Positions 21,793-33,400 of a DNA stretch of 64,000 nucleotides are shown here, in pieces (the first letter of the stretch is position 1; every line of letters begins with the position of its first letter). This stretch comes from Pogonophryne albipinna. Its lineage: Eukaryota; Chordata; Actinopteri; Perciformes; Artedidraconidae. The position numbers and the translations under genes are program-made. Location: NCBI GenBank assembly GCA_028583405.1, contig CM053246.1, positions 29,196,709-29,260,708 of the forward strand, in the 5' to 3' direction. The notes below the pieces were generated by a model that was not told where the DNA came from, made no database searches, and saw only the letters and a list, made by a program, of their open reading frames with translations.

Positions 21793-22654
21793 ATTGGAGA
21801 GACGTTAACCGTGTGCCAAAGATAATAAAATACTGAATTAAAACGTTATTGTTGTTTGAGGAACTTATTTTTGCTGTCAGGAAGAAACCGTATATAGGGT
21901 GGATCAAATTCATAAAGAAAGAAAAACGGCTGTACAATTTTTGTAATTAATTTTAGCACGTTCAAATGCTGACACTCTACAAAGTCTGCAGACTCAAGAC
22001 ATAGTACACAGATGTGTAGGTCTACCTTTATTTCCCCCCCAAACGGAGAATTGATCAACAATCAATAATGGAAACATATACATTGATAATATTGGACTGA
22101 TAAGCTGAACTGGTATTAGGTTATAATAATTAAATATTGTCAATACTTATTTTCTCCCCCATTTTGGCCTGGGAAAACCTGATTAAGGGTTAAACTACCA
22201 AGTTGAATATAAAATAAAATAGAAAGACTTTATGTATGACATGACATTGCTTTAAACCCTGGACATGTTAGTAGAATAATATATGTTGTTCCATCTCAGA
22301 TAGTGTTGACAGGCTCACCATCCTCCAGGAGCAGCACACAGGTCCACCACAGCTCTGGCTTTCTGAAGAAACTGGAATTTACGGTTGAGCTGAATTAGCT
22401 TGAAAGAAGATCGAGAGCGGTAACCTGAAAAAGACAAAACCAGATGTTATCAGAGAGCTGGCACTATTACAATATAAGCCAGCGTACACTCTTCTTAGTG
22501 TTAGCAAGTTAGCTAGCACTCGTGCTAATATCTACTTCAATGCTTACAGTCTAAAACGTGCTATATTTTCGAACAGTGGAAATGTACCTGTTTCTTTTGC
22601 CAGATGGTAAAATTTATCCTTTCGGGTTTTTCCGACTTTGAGTTTCTTCCCCAT
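15338..22654 (-). CDS. ftsj3: pre-rRNA 2'-O-ribose methyltransferase FTSJ3
   Basis: This Spb1-family nucleolar SAM-dependent methyltransferase acts in large-subunit rRNA maturation. Twenty coding exons join in phase to 878 aa: 22588-22654, 22319-22424, 21609-21655, 21082-21161, 20836-20935, 20527-20721, 20311-20426, 20083-20187, 19704-19891, 19401-19595, 19113-19248, 18466-18653, 18196-18307, 17983-18064, 17634-17799, 17415-17524, 17115-17217, 15933-16116, 15718-15812 and 15338-15599. The N-terminal FtsJ domain (about residues 20-205) has the SAM motif DLCAAPGGW (50-58) and the K-D-K-E tetrad K31, D117, K157 and E192. The middle is highly acidic and Lys-rich, with runs of Glu/Lys. The Spb1 C-terminal domain includes [24 protein letters not shown] and VRRPAGVKG, and ends in a Gly/Lys/Arg-rich tail. 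Human FTSJ3 is about 847 aa. Kozak context ACAAACATGG is good. Confidence 0.96.
16261..16694. mobile_element. Non-autonomous hAT element in ftsj3 intron
   Basis: A 434-bp element starts CAGAGGTCGCGTTA and ends TAGCGCAACCTCTG, an imperfect terminal inverted repeat of 14 bp. Both ends are flanked by the identical 8-bp CATCAGGC (16253-16260 and 16695-16702), the hAT hallmark. The centre is GC-rich with a C14 run at 16595-16608. It lies in the intron between coding exons 17 and 18. No transposase is seen. Confidence 0.9.
16975..17096. repeat. Diverged dispersed repeat edge
   Basis: TTTTAAGACCTTCTAAATCA, then TAAGGCCTTAAATTC and GAGACCCCGCGGGAACCCTG, resembles the end of a common teleost repeat with TTTAAGACC modules. 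It ends 18 bases from the splice donor of ftsj3 coding exon 17. Family call from memory. Confidence 0.5.
17634..17799 (-). repeat. Low-complexity acidic exon of ftsj3
   Basis: Coding exon 15 is a GAG/GAA-rich tract translating to EEEE and VEEEAEV-type runs followed by [13 protein letters not shown]. Asp/Ser/Glu tracts of this kind are typical of nucleolar proteins. The exon's acceptor AG is preceded by a purine-rich GGAAAAG, unusual next to a pyrimidine tract. Confidence 0.8.
19060..19103. repeat. (TG)n microsatellite at ftsj3 splice donor
   Basis: About 22 TG units on the plus strand, (CA)n in the sense of the ftsj3 transcript. It begins about 9 bases after the splice donor at 19112, so it occupies the first part of the intron. 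Confidence 0.95.
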
Positions 22655-22860
22655 GTTTGTTGCAGTGTTTTTAACACTATTACTCTAACACAGAAATACC
22701 ACAGTAAAAGCACTCAAACGTCCATGAAAACAACACGTGCGGAGTTCTCGGCGCAGAGAATCCACGTCACACCGCTGATCGTATTTCTTCTTCTACTGAT
22801 TTGTTTCAGGATGATTGCAGGACGTGGGCGCCACCTGCTGCCTCACCGCAAAATGCAAGA
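22655..22860 (-). promoter_or_regulatory. Putative ftsj3 promoter region
   Basis: Directly upstream of the ftsj3 ATG. It includes ACACGTGCGGAG and CGCAGAGAATCC-type CG-bearing sequence and no TATA box, as expected of a housekeeping promoter. Positional inference only. Confidence 0.35.
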
Positions 22861-23237
22861 ATTTTTTTCTTTGGACCATGGTTTGGACATGTGATAAAGA
22901 GGAAATTCATAGTTTGATATGGACAGATAAAACATTAACTGATAACAAATATCCTTCATTGTTGATAATTATATATATATTCACTGTTTTGCATATTTCG
23001 TTTAACTTCTACTGCTGATATGTAGGCTATATAGCTTTATTTTTGTTTGGTTATTTGTTTTTTTTTGTTTTCTTTTAGGTGCAATGTCTTATCTACATGC
23101 TGCTGTGACATAACATTTTCCCAAATTGGGATCAATAAAGTGTATCTGATCTTTATCTTATCATATTCATGATTACATTTAGTCAACATATAAATACAGA
23201 GGAAACAGACATTGTAAAAACAAAACAAAAATGTATC

Positions 23238-23291
23238 AGAAGAAGAAGAAGAAGAAGAAGAAGAAGACGAAGACGAAGAAGAAGAAGACCC
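23238..23291. repeat. (AGA)n trinucleotide repeat
   Basis: About 18 AGA/CGA triplets between ftsj3 and plaat1. Long Arg/Ser-only reading frames here are artefacts of the repeat. Confidence 0.95.
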
Positions 23292-23631
23292 TTGATTAAT
23301 CCCCAAGGGGAATTTCAGTTCACCTTTGTATTATATTTACAGTCTATAGCTGCAACATAAACTCAGATAAGGGTTCTGGAAACTTGATCTGCACGACCAG
23401 AACCAACTAAAGTTTAATGTATAAAATCACACCTTGACCAAGCATCTGAGTTGTTAATATCTGACCAACAAACACAGTTGAAACCCTACAATGTAAACTC
23501 TACGAGGCCACTTTCTGAACAAATAACCCAATCATTTGCATTTTCATTCTTTATATATTTATTTCATGTATTTGTGTATCACAGCCGCATTAATGTTGGG
23601 AGGCAACACCCTTCAGTGAAGATCACAGCTG

Positions 23632-25423
23632 TCAGAAAGGCCTGTTTCTGGATCGTGTGTTGATCAGTCCCAGGACAGAGAAGGCGCTGGCTGCTGCCGT
23701 CACCAAACTGATGGCCCCAATGGCCCGTGTAGCCTGAGGAGACAAAGAGGACAAGAGGAGGTGGACTGTGATCTTCAATATATTAAAGAAAACAAGAACG
23801 TTTCTAATGTTCAATATGTTACACCTGTCTGTAACACAGAATAAACAGCATATTTATTTTGAGAGTTAACTGCTTTGATCATTTTCACATATACAAATCA
23901 AATAACAAACCTTCAACCCTCTGCCTAAATGAAACTTGTTCAGAGAAGCCCAATTTTTGTATTTAGGAGCATTGATTTAGCATTGCCAAATCTATGGGTA
24001 GAATTAAAAAGGGCTAGAGCCTATTTCATATACAAAGTAAAATTGTTTCCCCTTTATATGTCACAAACTGCAAAGATTAGTAGATGTTTATGGTGAGGAT
24101 TACTTTAAAGAAATGTCCCTTATTCTCTTCTAAAAAGTGTAATTCACAGTTAACACTATGACTGTGGTGACATGCCATCAGTCACTGTGGTCTGCCGAGT
24201 GGAAGGTTAGTATTTTGCCCTGATGACACATGAGACAAAGACAAAATAAACAGTGAGAGACCTGCTCGGACACCCCCTCCCCGTAGCGCAGAAGGGTCAC
24301 AAAGTGCTCGCAGTTGCTCCCCAGCAGGTCGTAAGACACTTCCTGGCCAATGAGGACTTGTGCTCGCTGAATGATCTCAGAGACGGGCAGGGGTGTGTGG
24401 TTGTGGTCGTACTTGTTGTTTACACGGTACGAGTCACTACCCACCACCTCCTTCAGCAGCTGCATGCGCACCACTGCCTTCCTGCTGAAGACGGACTTCA
24501 CACTGGACATGGCAGCTGCCTGGTTCTCGTCTAGAGAGGAAAAGGATAGCCTCAGTGTGATAACAAGATTTTAGACATAACAAATATTACCAGAAGTGAA
24601 CATTGTAGTATCCGGAATATTGCAGGTATTGACAATATACTGTAATATACTATTGACAAAATATAGACTAACAGTTGAAGTGGGGTTGCACAACAAACAG
24701 ACCCGAATGTCCAAAAGCCAGGATCCAAAATGGGACGGAAACAACATAATTTCATCAAACTTGAACCAGTCTTAAAGACTTTAGTGGCTACTATATTAGA
24801 AAAAGATACCAAGAACCTTGAAATGGAGCAAAGACTTGACAAAGATTTACAAAACTAGCCATAAGTCCAGATAAGATAAGATATTATTTAATTGATCCTT
24901 GGTCCTTACTTACATTTTATCTTCCTCAACTGTGGTTGTCTATGCACCATACTACAGTATACAACAAGGCAACATGCTCAGACGTGTAAACCTACTTGGT
25001 TATAAACCTGTTTCTGATTCTGACTATGATGGTGAATTTCAAAAGCTACCCAATGTGCAAAATTGGTACTTTTACTTTTGGTAACATTTTGAATATAAGA
25101 CTTTAACTTTACAGAGTATTTCTCCACTGAAGCATTAACTACTTACTACTTTCACCTCTGAGAATAAAACCCAAGTTTCAAGGGACTTTAAACCAAACCA
25201 CAAAGGTGAAAAGAGTATTTAGACTCTTTCACAAAAGTAAAAGTCACAACACAGAACTCAGCACTCATCTCATGTCCTACTGACCGACGGGAGTCAGGTT
25301 GATGATGTAACCGTCTCCCAGGTAGAGAGCCCAGTGCTGATAGGCTGGTCTGAAGATCTCAATGAGGTCACCGGGCTGAGGGTCACCGGAGGGGTCAGGA
25401 AGGTCAGGGTCATTAGAGGCCAT
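23632..25423 (-). CDS. plaat1: Phospholipase A/acyltransferase 1 (HRASLS family)
   Basis: PLAAT enzymes are small LRAT/NlpC-P60-fold thiol hydrolases and acyltransferases acting on phospholipids at organelle membranes. Three coding exons, 25285-25423, 24262-24530 and 23632-23733, give 169 aa, against 168 for human PLAAT1. The LRAT domain covers residues about 15-135: PGDLIEIFR, then [12 protein letters not shown] with catalytic H30, and [14 protein letters not shown] with nucleophile C120. The position that is a second His in PLAAT2-4 is N42, as I recall for PLAAT1, which supports this paralogue. A C-terminal hydrophobic segment (about 139-160) would anchor the protein in membranes. The ATG is the first three bases of its exon, directly after the CAG acceptor, so the whole 5'UTR sits in upstream exons I could not place. 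Confidence 0.93.
25058..25200. repeat. Fragment of TACTTTTACTT-type teleost repeat
   Basis: TGGTACTTTTACTTTTGGTA and ACAGAGTATTTCTCCACTG match pieces of the repeat better preserved at 30645-31118. It lies between the plaat1 coding exons 25285-25423 and 24262-24530. Confidence 0.5.
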
Positions 25424-27051
25424 CTGCACACAGAAGGAGAGACACAACTCATATAGATATAGCTATTTCACATATTATTAACTTTCATGAAAGATAAGCA
25501 CAGTGTGTCTGTTGAAAGAAAATAATATGGTTATAAAATAAGGAGGTTTAGAAGAAGGAGCAATTGGCATTTGTGAATTATTAAAAGTGAAAACATTATA
25601 AAAGATTTCCCATTTTAATCATAATCATCTAATGCAGTAGGACAGAGCATATAAACAATTATTTAAATGAACATGTATCTTCTTTCCAATCAGGCCTTTG
25701 CTACCCCAACAGTAACTATTTGTTAAAATGATAAACATGTTAAAACATATGGAAAGATTTAGCTGTAAATAGACTCTTGAAATGACTTGGATGTTCCTCC
25801 TGTTGGAGCATGTGCATTCATGGTTAATTATCACATATTCGGCCAGCATAATAACACCCACTGGTATATTTCAGGTCACACTAACAGCCTTCAGTAAACT
25901 TACAGTTGTGTTTTGTTGTTGTTTATCCATCCCACATCATGCTTCCACAATTTCTGAAAAGAAAAGAAAACACAAATAGGAGAGACAGACAACAAGACAC
26001 ACCAATAGATAACTGAAAGTGAATCGGACAACTAAGGAATTGTATTTGTGTTTTTTTTATTTTTAAAGACTGTGTTAAGACTGGAGTTAAAAGGTCAAAC
26101 ACATTCCCAGGGAAAGAGAATGCTAGATAGGATGGTACAATGTAAAGCGCTCCCATACATTCACACACAGACAATACACACATAAGCTCTTGTGTCACCT
26201 GTGCGGCCACAATAGCATCAACACAATGAGGAAGCTGACAGAAGAATAGTTTGAGCCCAGGTTATTTCACATAGAAGTACTTATCCATAACACATTTACG
26301 TTTCCTATCACTTTCTAAATGTTTCATAGTTACATTCTAAATTAACTGCCTTGGATCACCTGATATGACTATTAACATTTTCTTGTAATTCCACAGAGAG
26401 AAGAGTTTAGTTTGGATCAAAACTAAACGTTGATGGGATGAAATCTATATCCACCCAGGAGAGCAATTAGTACATCCATCTCATCATTAATGTATGATGT
26501 GTAGCCATGCTGAGAAAAAGTCTCATATTATTTTACCAAACCAAAACTCTCAAATGAAAATGTAAAGTTTAACTCTGTCTGGAGATTATATCATTTTTGT
26601 TGTAACACAGTATGTCGTAATGCTCTGAAAACATTTGTTGTTACCATAAATAAAACACATTTTGTAGAAAAATAATAGAAAATACAAAAATAAGAGTCAT
26701 ACATTTAAAGTTGCTTGTTGTATTGATAGGCATAGGGATTTTACTGAATGTATGTGAGAGGCTCAAACAGTCAACACAGAGCAAATGCAAAGAGGATTAA
26801 TACTTACTCAAACACCAGCAGCTTTTTCTTCCTCACCATTTTAGTTCTCCATCATAAATCCGCACATAACCATAAAAAATACAGAAAAGAAGAACGGAAA
26901 GAGATCGATTCCAAGTTTCGTAGTGATAAAAGATTGCCAATTATCCCAAAGCCAAACCAGATGCTGGAGGTCCTGTTGGAGGTATTTCAGTATCTGACTG
27001 ATGACAGATCGCCAAAGTCGCTAAGGTCACACACATGAACACACACTCATG

Positions 27052-27098
<47 letters not shown>

Positions 27099-27760
27099 CC
27101 TCTCTGCCATTGTCCCTTTCAGCAACAGCCACACTGCTCTTCGGAATAAGAGTTATTGTGGGCTTAACAAATAATTTATTTAATTTAAATGCTGTCTGCT
27201 CTCTGCTTTTAATGTGTCTATTGTGTTTTTCAACATTTTCATTTTCTCCTATCAGTTTCCAAGTTCCAAAACAAAACAAAAAACCCTATTGTTCCTTCCT
27301 TTAGTACTATGTATGGGTATATGGTTATTTTTTGTATGAATGACTGGATTACATTACTTTTCAGATGACCGTTTTCATCCCATTCCTGTCCATTATAACC
27401 ATGTATCTTTACATGTATCTATTTTATAATGTTTATAATAAACTGAAAGATTGAACTTTCCTTTATGAGTTGAGACAATTATTATATTTTTTAAGCTAAA
27501 TAAAAAATGAAAAGCCCTTTTGAATCAGCTGGTCAACTATTCACTACAAAGTCGAAAACAGGGCTGTTAGAGATCATGTACATCTTTCAGGATAAAGGTG
27601 CTTCCAACATATGATTATCTACTAAAATGTACTGCTGCAGATTAAACAACAACAGTATACAATTTAGTTACACTTACAGAACATTAAACAGTAGTGAATT
27701 GCAACATACATAGTAACACAGCAGTAATATTTATTTAGAAATATCATACACTGCAGGATG
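25424..27760. other. plaat1 upstream region, no coding exon seen
   Basis: This should contain plaat1 5'UTR exons, but I could not place them. A (CA)n array is present at 27052-27092. The remainder is AT-rich without recognised coding or element structure. Confidence 0.4.
27052..27092. repeat. (CA)n microsatellite
   Basis: About 20 uninterrupted CA units following a short CATGAACACACACT duplication. Upstream of plaat1. Confidence 0.95.
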
Positions 27761-28956
27761 TTAAGGCGAGACACCCCAGGTGAATAGGGTAATTTTTTTA
27801 ACTTAAAAGTATCAGCTAGAAATTTCTCCAGTTAATTACTTACAATAAGGCAATTGTTTTTTGTATTACAAGTTTTCTGAAATAGCATGTTTAAATATGC
27901 AAATTACCCATTATCTCATTAAATATGCACATATTTTAACACATTTCAGGAATCGAAATCTGAACTTTGGATAAAGCCAGGTTCAACATTCTTGTTTCAT
28001 TTTGTAGTCATATTAGTATCTAAGGCTTTTACAGAAGGGATATTGGATATCTCTTTTTATCACTCCATAAATCAGAAAATACTGTCAACAGCCCTAAAAT
28101 ATCAATTTTCGCCATGTTTTTAGGTATACAATGTTGTATAATTCAGGCTATGAATGATATATGAACAAACCCTTCTGTAAAAGCCTTCATAATATTGATA
28201 GGAATATAACTGGAAGGTTTGGTGTATCTACGTGCTACTGAAGTTGAAATTTCGAACTCAGAGTAGGAGAAAAAACTCATTTTGAGAAAACGACCTTTAA
28301 AGATTGCAGTGAGGCGCTAGCTAAACCCTCCTGTTCTTTGGATGATAGCTTGCACATCGACGCACTCCGTGAAGGTATTTCATGTTCGGGGTTATTTGTT
28401 TTTTGTATAACCTTGCTTCGTGCAAGTGACAATTGTTGTTTTCTTCTCTGTGAACGTTTTTTTCGCCGTTCTTTTGCTATTTTGAGATTTCAATTTCTAG
28501 CGGAAAGCTAACCCGGAAGTGTTTTAGCACACCACGTGACGCATCTGAACGAATCACGTTGTCAGAAATTGACACCAGCCAATGAGATTTCGTTTCTTGG
28601 TTTAAGACCCCTTTGTGCTTTCACGATTGGTTGCTGATACAAAGGAAATGACCATATTTGGATCCGATGAGATTGTGCAGGAGAGACACAGCTTTCCAAC
28701 GATATCTCTGATGACATGGTGCACACAGCGGTCGCGGTACTTTATGTTACGTTAGAATGCTAACTTTTGGTGAATTTAGGAGAAATCTACAGACACAAAT
28801 AGACAAACTATAGTAAAATAAACACTTAAATGTGTATTTTGTACGTTTTCCTTCCAAAAGCCTAAAAGAAAACATGTTATAGAATCAAAATATCACAACA
28901 TCTCAAAATTGACCAGTACTTGAAAAACTGTGTTTTTGCCTGCCGTGTCTCTTTAA
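27761..28956. mobile_element. TTAA-flanked DNA element, Kolobok/piggyBac-like
   Basis: TTAA at 27761-27764 is followed by GGCGAGACACCCCAGG. The right end reads GTGTCTCT then TTAA at 28953-28956. The reverse complement of the right end, AGAGACACGGCAGG, pairs with the left end across GAGACAC and AGG. A TTAA target with termini starting RGVG (GGCG and AGAG) fits Kolobok rules; piggyBac also uses TTAA. No transposase is recognised in 1.2 kb, so it is non-autonomous. An internal perfect 18-bp inverted repeat lies at 28022-28039 and 28170-28187. The right half has CCACGTGAC and CCAATGAG motifs. Confidence 0.6.
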
Positions 28957-28984
28957 AACACTGACAGAGAGCTTTTACTGAACT

Positions 28985-29106
28985 ATAAATCCTCTTATTT
29001 TAAACAGGACTTATACTTATACTTTTCCTGAATGCAGGACTTTTTACATGTAGTTTTTTTACATATTAGTGTTTTAGTTCAGTAAAGAATATTAATACTT
29101 CTTTTA
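28985..29106. repeat. Fragment of TACTTTTACTT-type teleost repeat
   Basis: GACTTATACTTATACTTTTC, TGAATGCAGGACTTTT and ATACTTCTTTTACC match the right half of the element at 30645-31118. Confidence 0.5.
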
Positions 29107-29335
29107 CCCGTGCCAATCAGTCATACCCTTGGCGTTCATGAGCCTTAGCTACAATCATGGCTACAATACAGGAGATGTCAGGGGTTGGATGTATTCTTTG
29201 CTCTCTGATTGGTTGGAGACAGACAACCTCTCGTCACTGTTCTCCGCCCCCTCGGCCGTACAGTTCATTGGGAAGCTGTGTCAAGCTGAAGACAGTAGGG
29301 TACATCTGACCAGAGCAGGAAGTTAGACACGTTAA
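29107..29335. promoter_or_regulatory. Possible upstream regulatory segment
   Basis: A GC-richer island in AT-rich flanks with GATTGG (inverted CCAAT), CCGCCCCCTCGG (GC-box-like) and GCCAATCAG. It lies about 3.7 kb upstream of the plaat1 coding start and about 0.6 kb before mfn1 exon 1. It could serve either gene. Motif-based, weak. Confidence 0.25.
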
Positions 29336-29859
29336 GTTTCAAAAATAAATGTACATTTCAGGAAGATAGATATTCATAGTATATCAGTGGGTTCAATTTA
29401 TGGAATTTACTTGCAAAAACTTTGTAAGTTTAAAATGTAAATATGATACAATCGATAACTAGAAGAAATGCAAGATGACAACAAAAACAATTGTAAATAT
29501 TGGATCTACCTTTAGCCTAAATATGTTTATTTTTTACCAGAATGAATCTGAATCTGCTGGATTTGCAGACATTTGACTGCTGATGATATAAACAAAATGA
29601 TATAAATTGATGATATAAACAAAATTAGCTATAAAATACCAACCTGAAAGAAATAATAGATTCCCTGTCAAATCAAAACCACAAGCAAGGGTGAATTTTT
29701 TTTGTTTAACAAACAAAGGCAAGCTATTTAAAGTATATGCAAGTCAGTAGGAAATAAACGTAAACCTTATCCAACCATATTCAAATACATTGTGGCATAT
29801 AATGTCAAACGCAGCAACTCAGATCAACTGGGCTTTATTTTGAAGGTAATCCCGGAAGC

Positions 29860-30020
29860 TCTTCTTCTTTTGCGACTAGCGTGACACAGGATACAAACAG
29901 AAGGTTAGCCCGGCTGACAGCAACTCATCTTTCAGTGGGGAAAGGGATTCTCTGAACTGTCGCCGCGGATCGATATTGCTTCTGTTATGAGAAGAAAACA
30001 CTGGCTCTGTTAGGACTGTG
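29860..30020 (+). promoter_or_regulatory. mfn1 noncoding first exon and start region
   Basis: A GC-richer segment (CGGCTGACAG, GTCGCCGCGGATCG) ends at a good donor, GACTGTG|GTAAGG at 30021. The next exon begins at 30459 with the ATG ten bases in. This fits a noncoding first exon. The transcription start is not resolvable. Confidence 0.55.
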
Positions 30021-30468
30021 GTAAGGAAATGCTAGTGTGTGCTAATGCTAGTTTACACCCTGCTTGTAACGTTAGCTACTGTTAGCATAACCTGTTAGCT
30101 TGTTTTTCACCAACACGCCACCGCTGGTTTACTTTCATTTTTTCACATCTTTATCATAAGTAGTTGAGAAAAGCCAGGCATATAAAGTCATAATGTTTTA
30201 TTACTGTGTCTCCAAGTGGGACCATGTCACTGCTAACTTCTTGACAGTTTGCTTACTAACGTTACTACTACTAGCTAACACACGTTATTTAACCTCTCAG
30301 CTTTCCTGCAAACAATTACCTAGAAGTTGCACAACTGCATTGTCATCATTAACACTCGTCCAGCCTGATCGGTGTAATACAGTGATCATGGTGGTAGTTA
30401 ACGTTGTTTATGTGCACTTGTGTAACTGTGTTGACCTGTTTGACCCCTCTGTGTGTAGATTGAACACC

Positions 30469-33400
30469 ATGGCTGCAGCCCCTCCTTTCAGTCGGACGGA
30501 TTCAGCTCGGGGGGAGTTCTCCCCTCTCAAGAGATTTGTTGTGGCCAAGAAGAAGATAAGCGATGTGTTTGAACAACTACTGAACTACGTGAAAGAGACT
30601 TCAGAGTTTGTAGAAGGTGAGAGGGTTTGCTTCTCTGTTCTCAATTTACAAAAGTACATTTACTCAAGCACTTTACTTTTTGAGGAACCTGTACTATACT
30701 TGAGTATTTCCATGTTATGCTACTCTTTACTTCTACTCCATTACATGTTGGAAGCCTATATTGTACTTTTGACCCCACTTCATTTATTTGAAAAAACAAG
30801 AGTTACTATTTACTTTACAGATTAGGATTACTTGCTAACACAACATATAAATAAACTAACACATAAACTATTATGTATAATTTTAGGCTAAGACATTTAC
30901 CAACAGTATATAATGTAATTAAATTAACTCCACCTTTACCAGCAGTGATGAACATTAATGCATGAATAATAATAATCCAGTAAATGCATATGATTCTGAA
31001 ATGGGACATTAAGTACTTGAAAACAATTTGATGCCAATACTTGTTTACTTTAACTCAAGTAAGATTTTGTATGCAGGACTTTTACTTTTACTACAACATC
31101 TAAGTACTTCTTCCACCTCAGTCCGTTTGTCAGTCAGGAATAGTAGGTCATTGATTTCATTGGAAAACTAATTGCAGTTACCAGGATTATAACACGAAAT
31201 GTATCAAAGAGAAAAAACGCTCATCATGTTTATTATCTGTTAGCCAACTCACTCTGTATGAATTGCTCATGAAGTGGATGTTGGTTGTCGTTTTTATTTG
31301 GTCAGAAACCTGTGGGAACAAGGCTTTGCAGAACATTGCGAGTCAGGAGCAAAAGTTGGAGATCCAGGCGTATGCTGACAAACTTGCTGTCATTAAGGAG
31401 GTGCTGGCACGCAGACACATGAAAGTGGCCTTTTTTGGCAGGTAAAAAACGTCTATACACAAACCTGAAATGTATTTGTTCCAAGTGTTCTTCTTTCCCA
31501 TAAAAGCAAACTTTTATAGATGTTATTGTTGTGATGTACAAGAGTTAAAGTGCTCCTCCTCCAGATTATTTACGTAGAAGTTTGCCTGAGCGTTTATGTT
31601 CTTTTCATTTCACAAGTATCATTGAAGTGACAGACATTTCCTTTTGTTAGAACCCATTCTTTATAATTGAGTTTGAACTGATGTTAATTGAACCATATCA
31701 TGCCCTGCACGCCTTAACCCAAGACACGACAGGGCGGGTGTGCCAGAGAAATACTGGGAGATTTCCTCTGCTTGATTGGGCAATGAGTTGCAGTTCCTTA
31801 AACCTCCTTACATTGTAAACACTTCCTTTTGCAAAGTAACCAGATTACTTACTCGGTCTGACCCATTAGTTGCATCACATTAGTGTTACATTGACATTTA
31901 AAGTAAGTTAGGATGTTACAGCCTGGACAATTTTGGTAATTTGGAGTATGAGCTAATTATTTGTTTTGACACAGAGTTAATGACTGTTTTGTTTTTAGGA
32001 CGAGTAATGGTAAAAGCACAGTGATCAACGCCATGCTGAGGGACCGCGTGCTGCCCAGCGGGATCGGCCACACCACTAACTGCTTCCTCAGTGTGGAGGG
32101 CACTGATGAAGACAAGGCCTACCTCAAGACAGAGGGCTCTGATGAGGAGAAGAGCATCAAGGTAGGTGTTATTTTAATAACGCTAACCTTTTTGCAAAAT
32201 GTTTTTAGGTTTAAATGAGTCTGTTACGAGCCATGGTCTGTCTCCCATTCATATTTTTACCGATTTGTGTTGTTCTATGGAGAACTACCTTGTATTCCTG
32301 CTGTTGTAAAGGGGACACAGAATGTGTCCATGTTCACTTATCAGACTGTCAATGATGTTGTGCTACCTCACATTTCCTCTGTTGACTTGCAGTCAGAATG
32401 CCAGGAATATGGTATATGACATTTTTACTGTGGACATTTTGTTTAACCCAAAGGAGTCACATATGTGAGTACAAGCTTAAAAGGTTACTTCCTCAACATG
32501 ATAACAGAACCAATCTCATTGTTTTATAGGCAGTTATAGAAGACTTTTCTAACAACTTCAACTGACTAAACAGAATGATTTCAACACAAGTTCAACATAG
32601 TAAGCAGCTGAATCAGTTTTAATCCATCTATTGTCCTCTCTAGCTGATGGCATGTCAAACCTGGTAGCTACCTAATTTCAAATGTAACATTTCCCTCTCT
32701 AATTATTATCTTATTGGCTTATATAAACATGTTATGTAATGTTATGTTATTAAGTCAAATTATTAACTGCATAATGATACATACATCTTAGAAACATGGA
32801 ATCCCTTCTGTAAAAACAGGTAAAATAAAAGAACTGACTTTTTAATTTATAAAAAAGTAACTGAAGAAAAATGATTGTGCTCTGATTTCTCCAGCCTGAG
32901 ATAACATTCATAGCTACATCAACGACAGGAAACTTGTTATCGAATAATTTGTAACATCCACAACCCTAATTTGAGTCCGTTTACATCTCCTCTGCAGACT
33001 GTAAACCAGCTGGCTCACGCGCTCCACATGGACGAGAGTCTGGACGCCGGCTGTCTCGTCCGTGTGTTTTGGCCGAAGACAAAGTGTGCTTTGCTCCGAG
33101 ACGACCTGGTGCTCGTAGACAGGTAACGGGCTCCGTTAATCCAATCCGGAAAGTTTGTTAATATGAAGTTGATAGTTTCTAGGAAATCTAAATGTGAGCT
33201 TTACACAAATAAAGTCAGTAATTTGATTGATACATTTATTTCAGTAAATTTAGTAAAATAAATAATTACAAAACAAATGTTGCAGTGCATAGTCATGTAA
33301 GAGAAATCAAAACAAAAAATGACATTTACAACAACAACAACAACAGCAACATAAACAGTGCCACATCTAGTGTTCGAAAAGGAGTGAGAAGAAGTATAAT

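Noticed and set aside
23037..23360. Poly-Arg / poly-Ser reading frames
   Set aside because: Product of the (AGA)n repeat at 23238-23291.
30193..30825. 210-aa frame spanning the mfn1 start
   Set aside because: It reads through the first mfn1 intron on both sides of the true coding exon 30469-30616.
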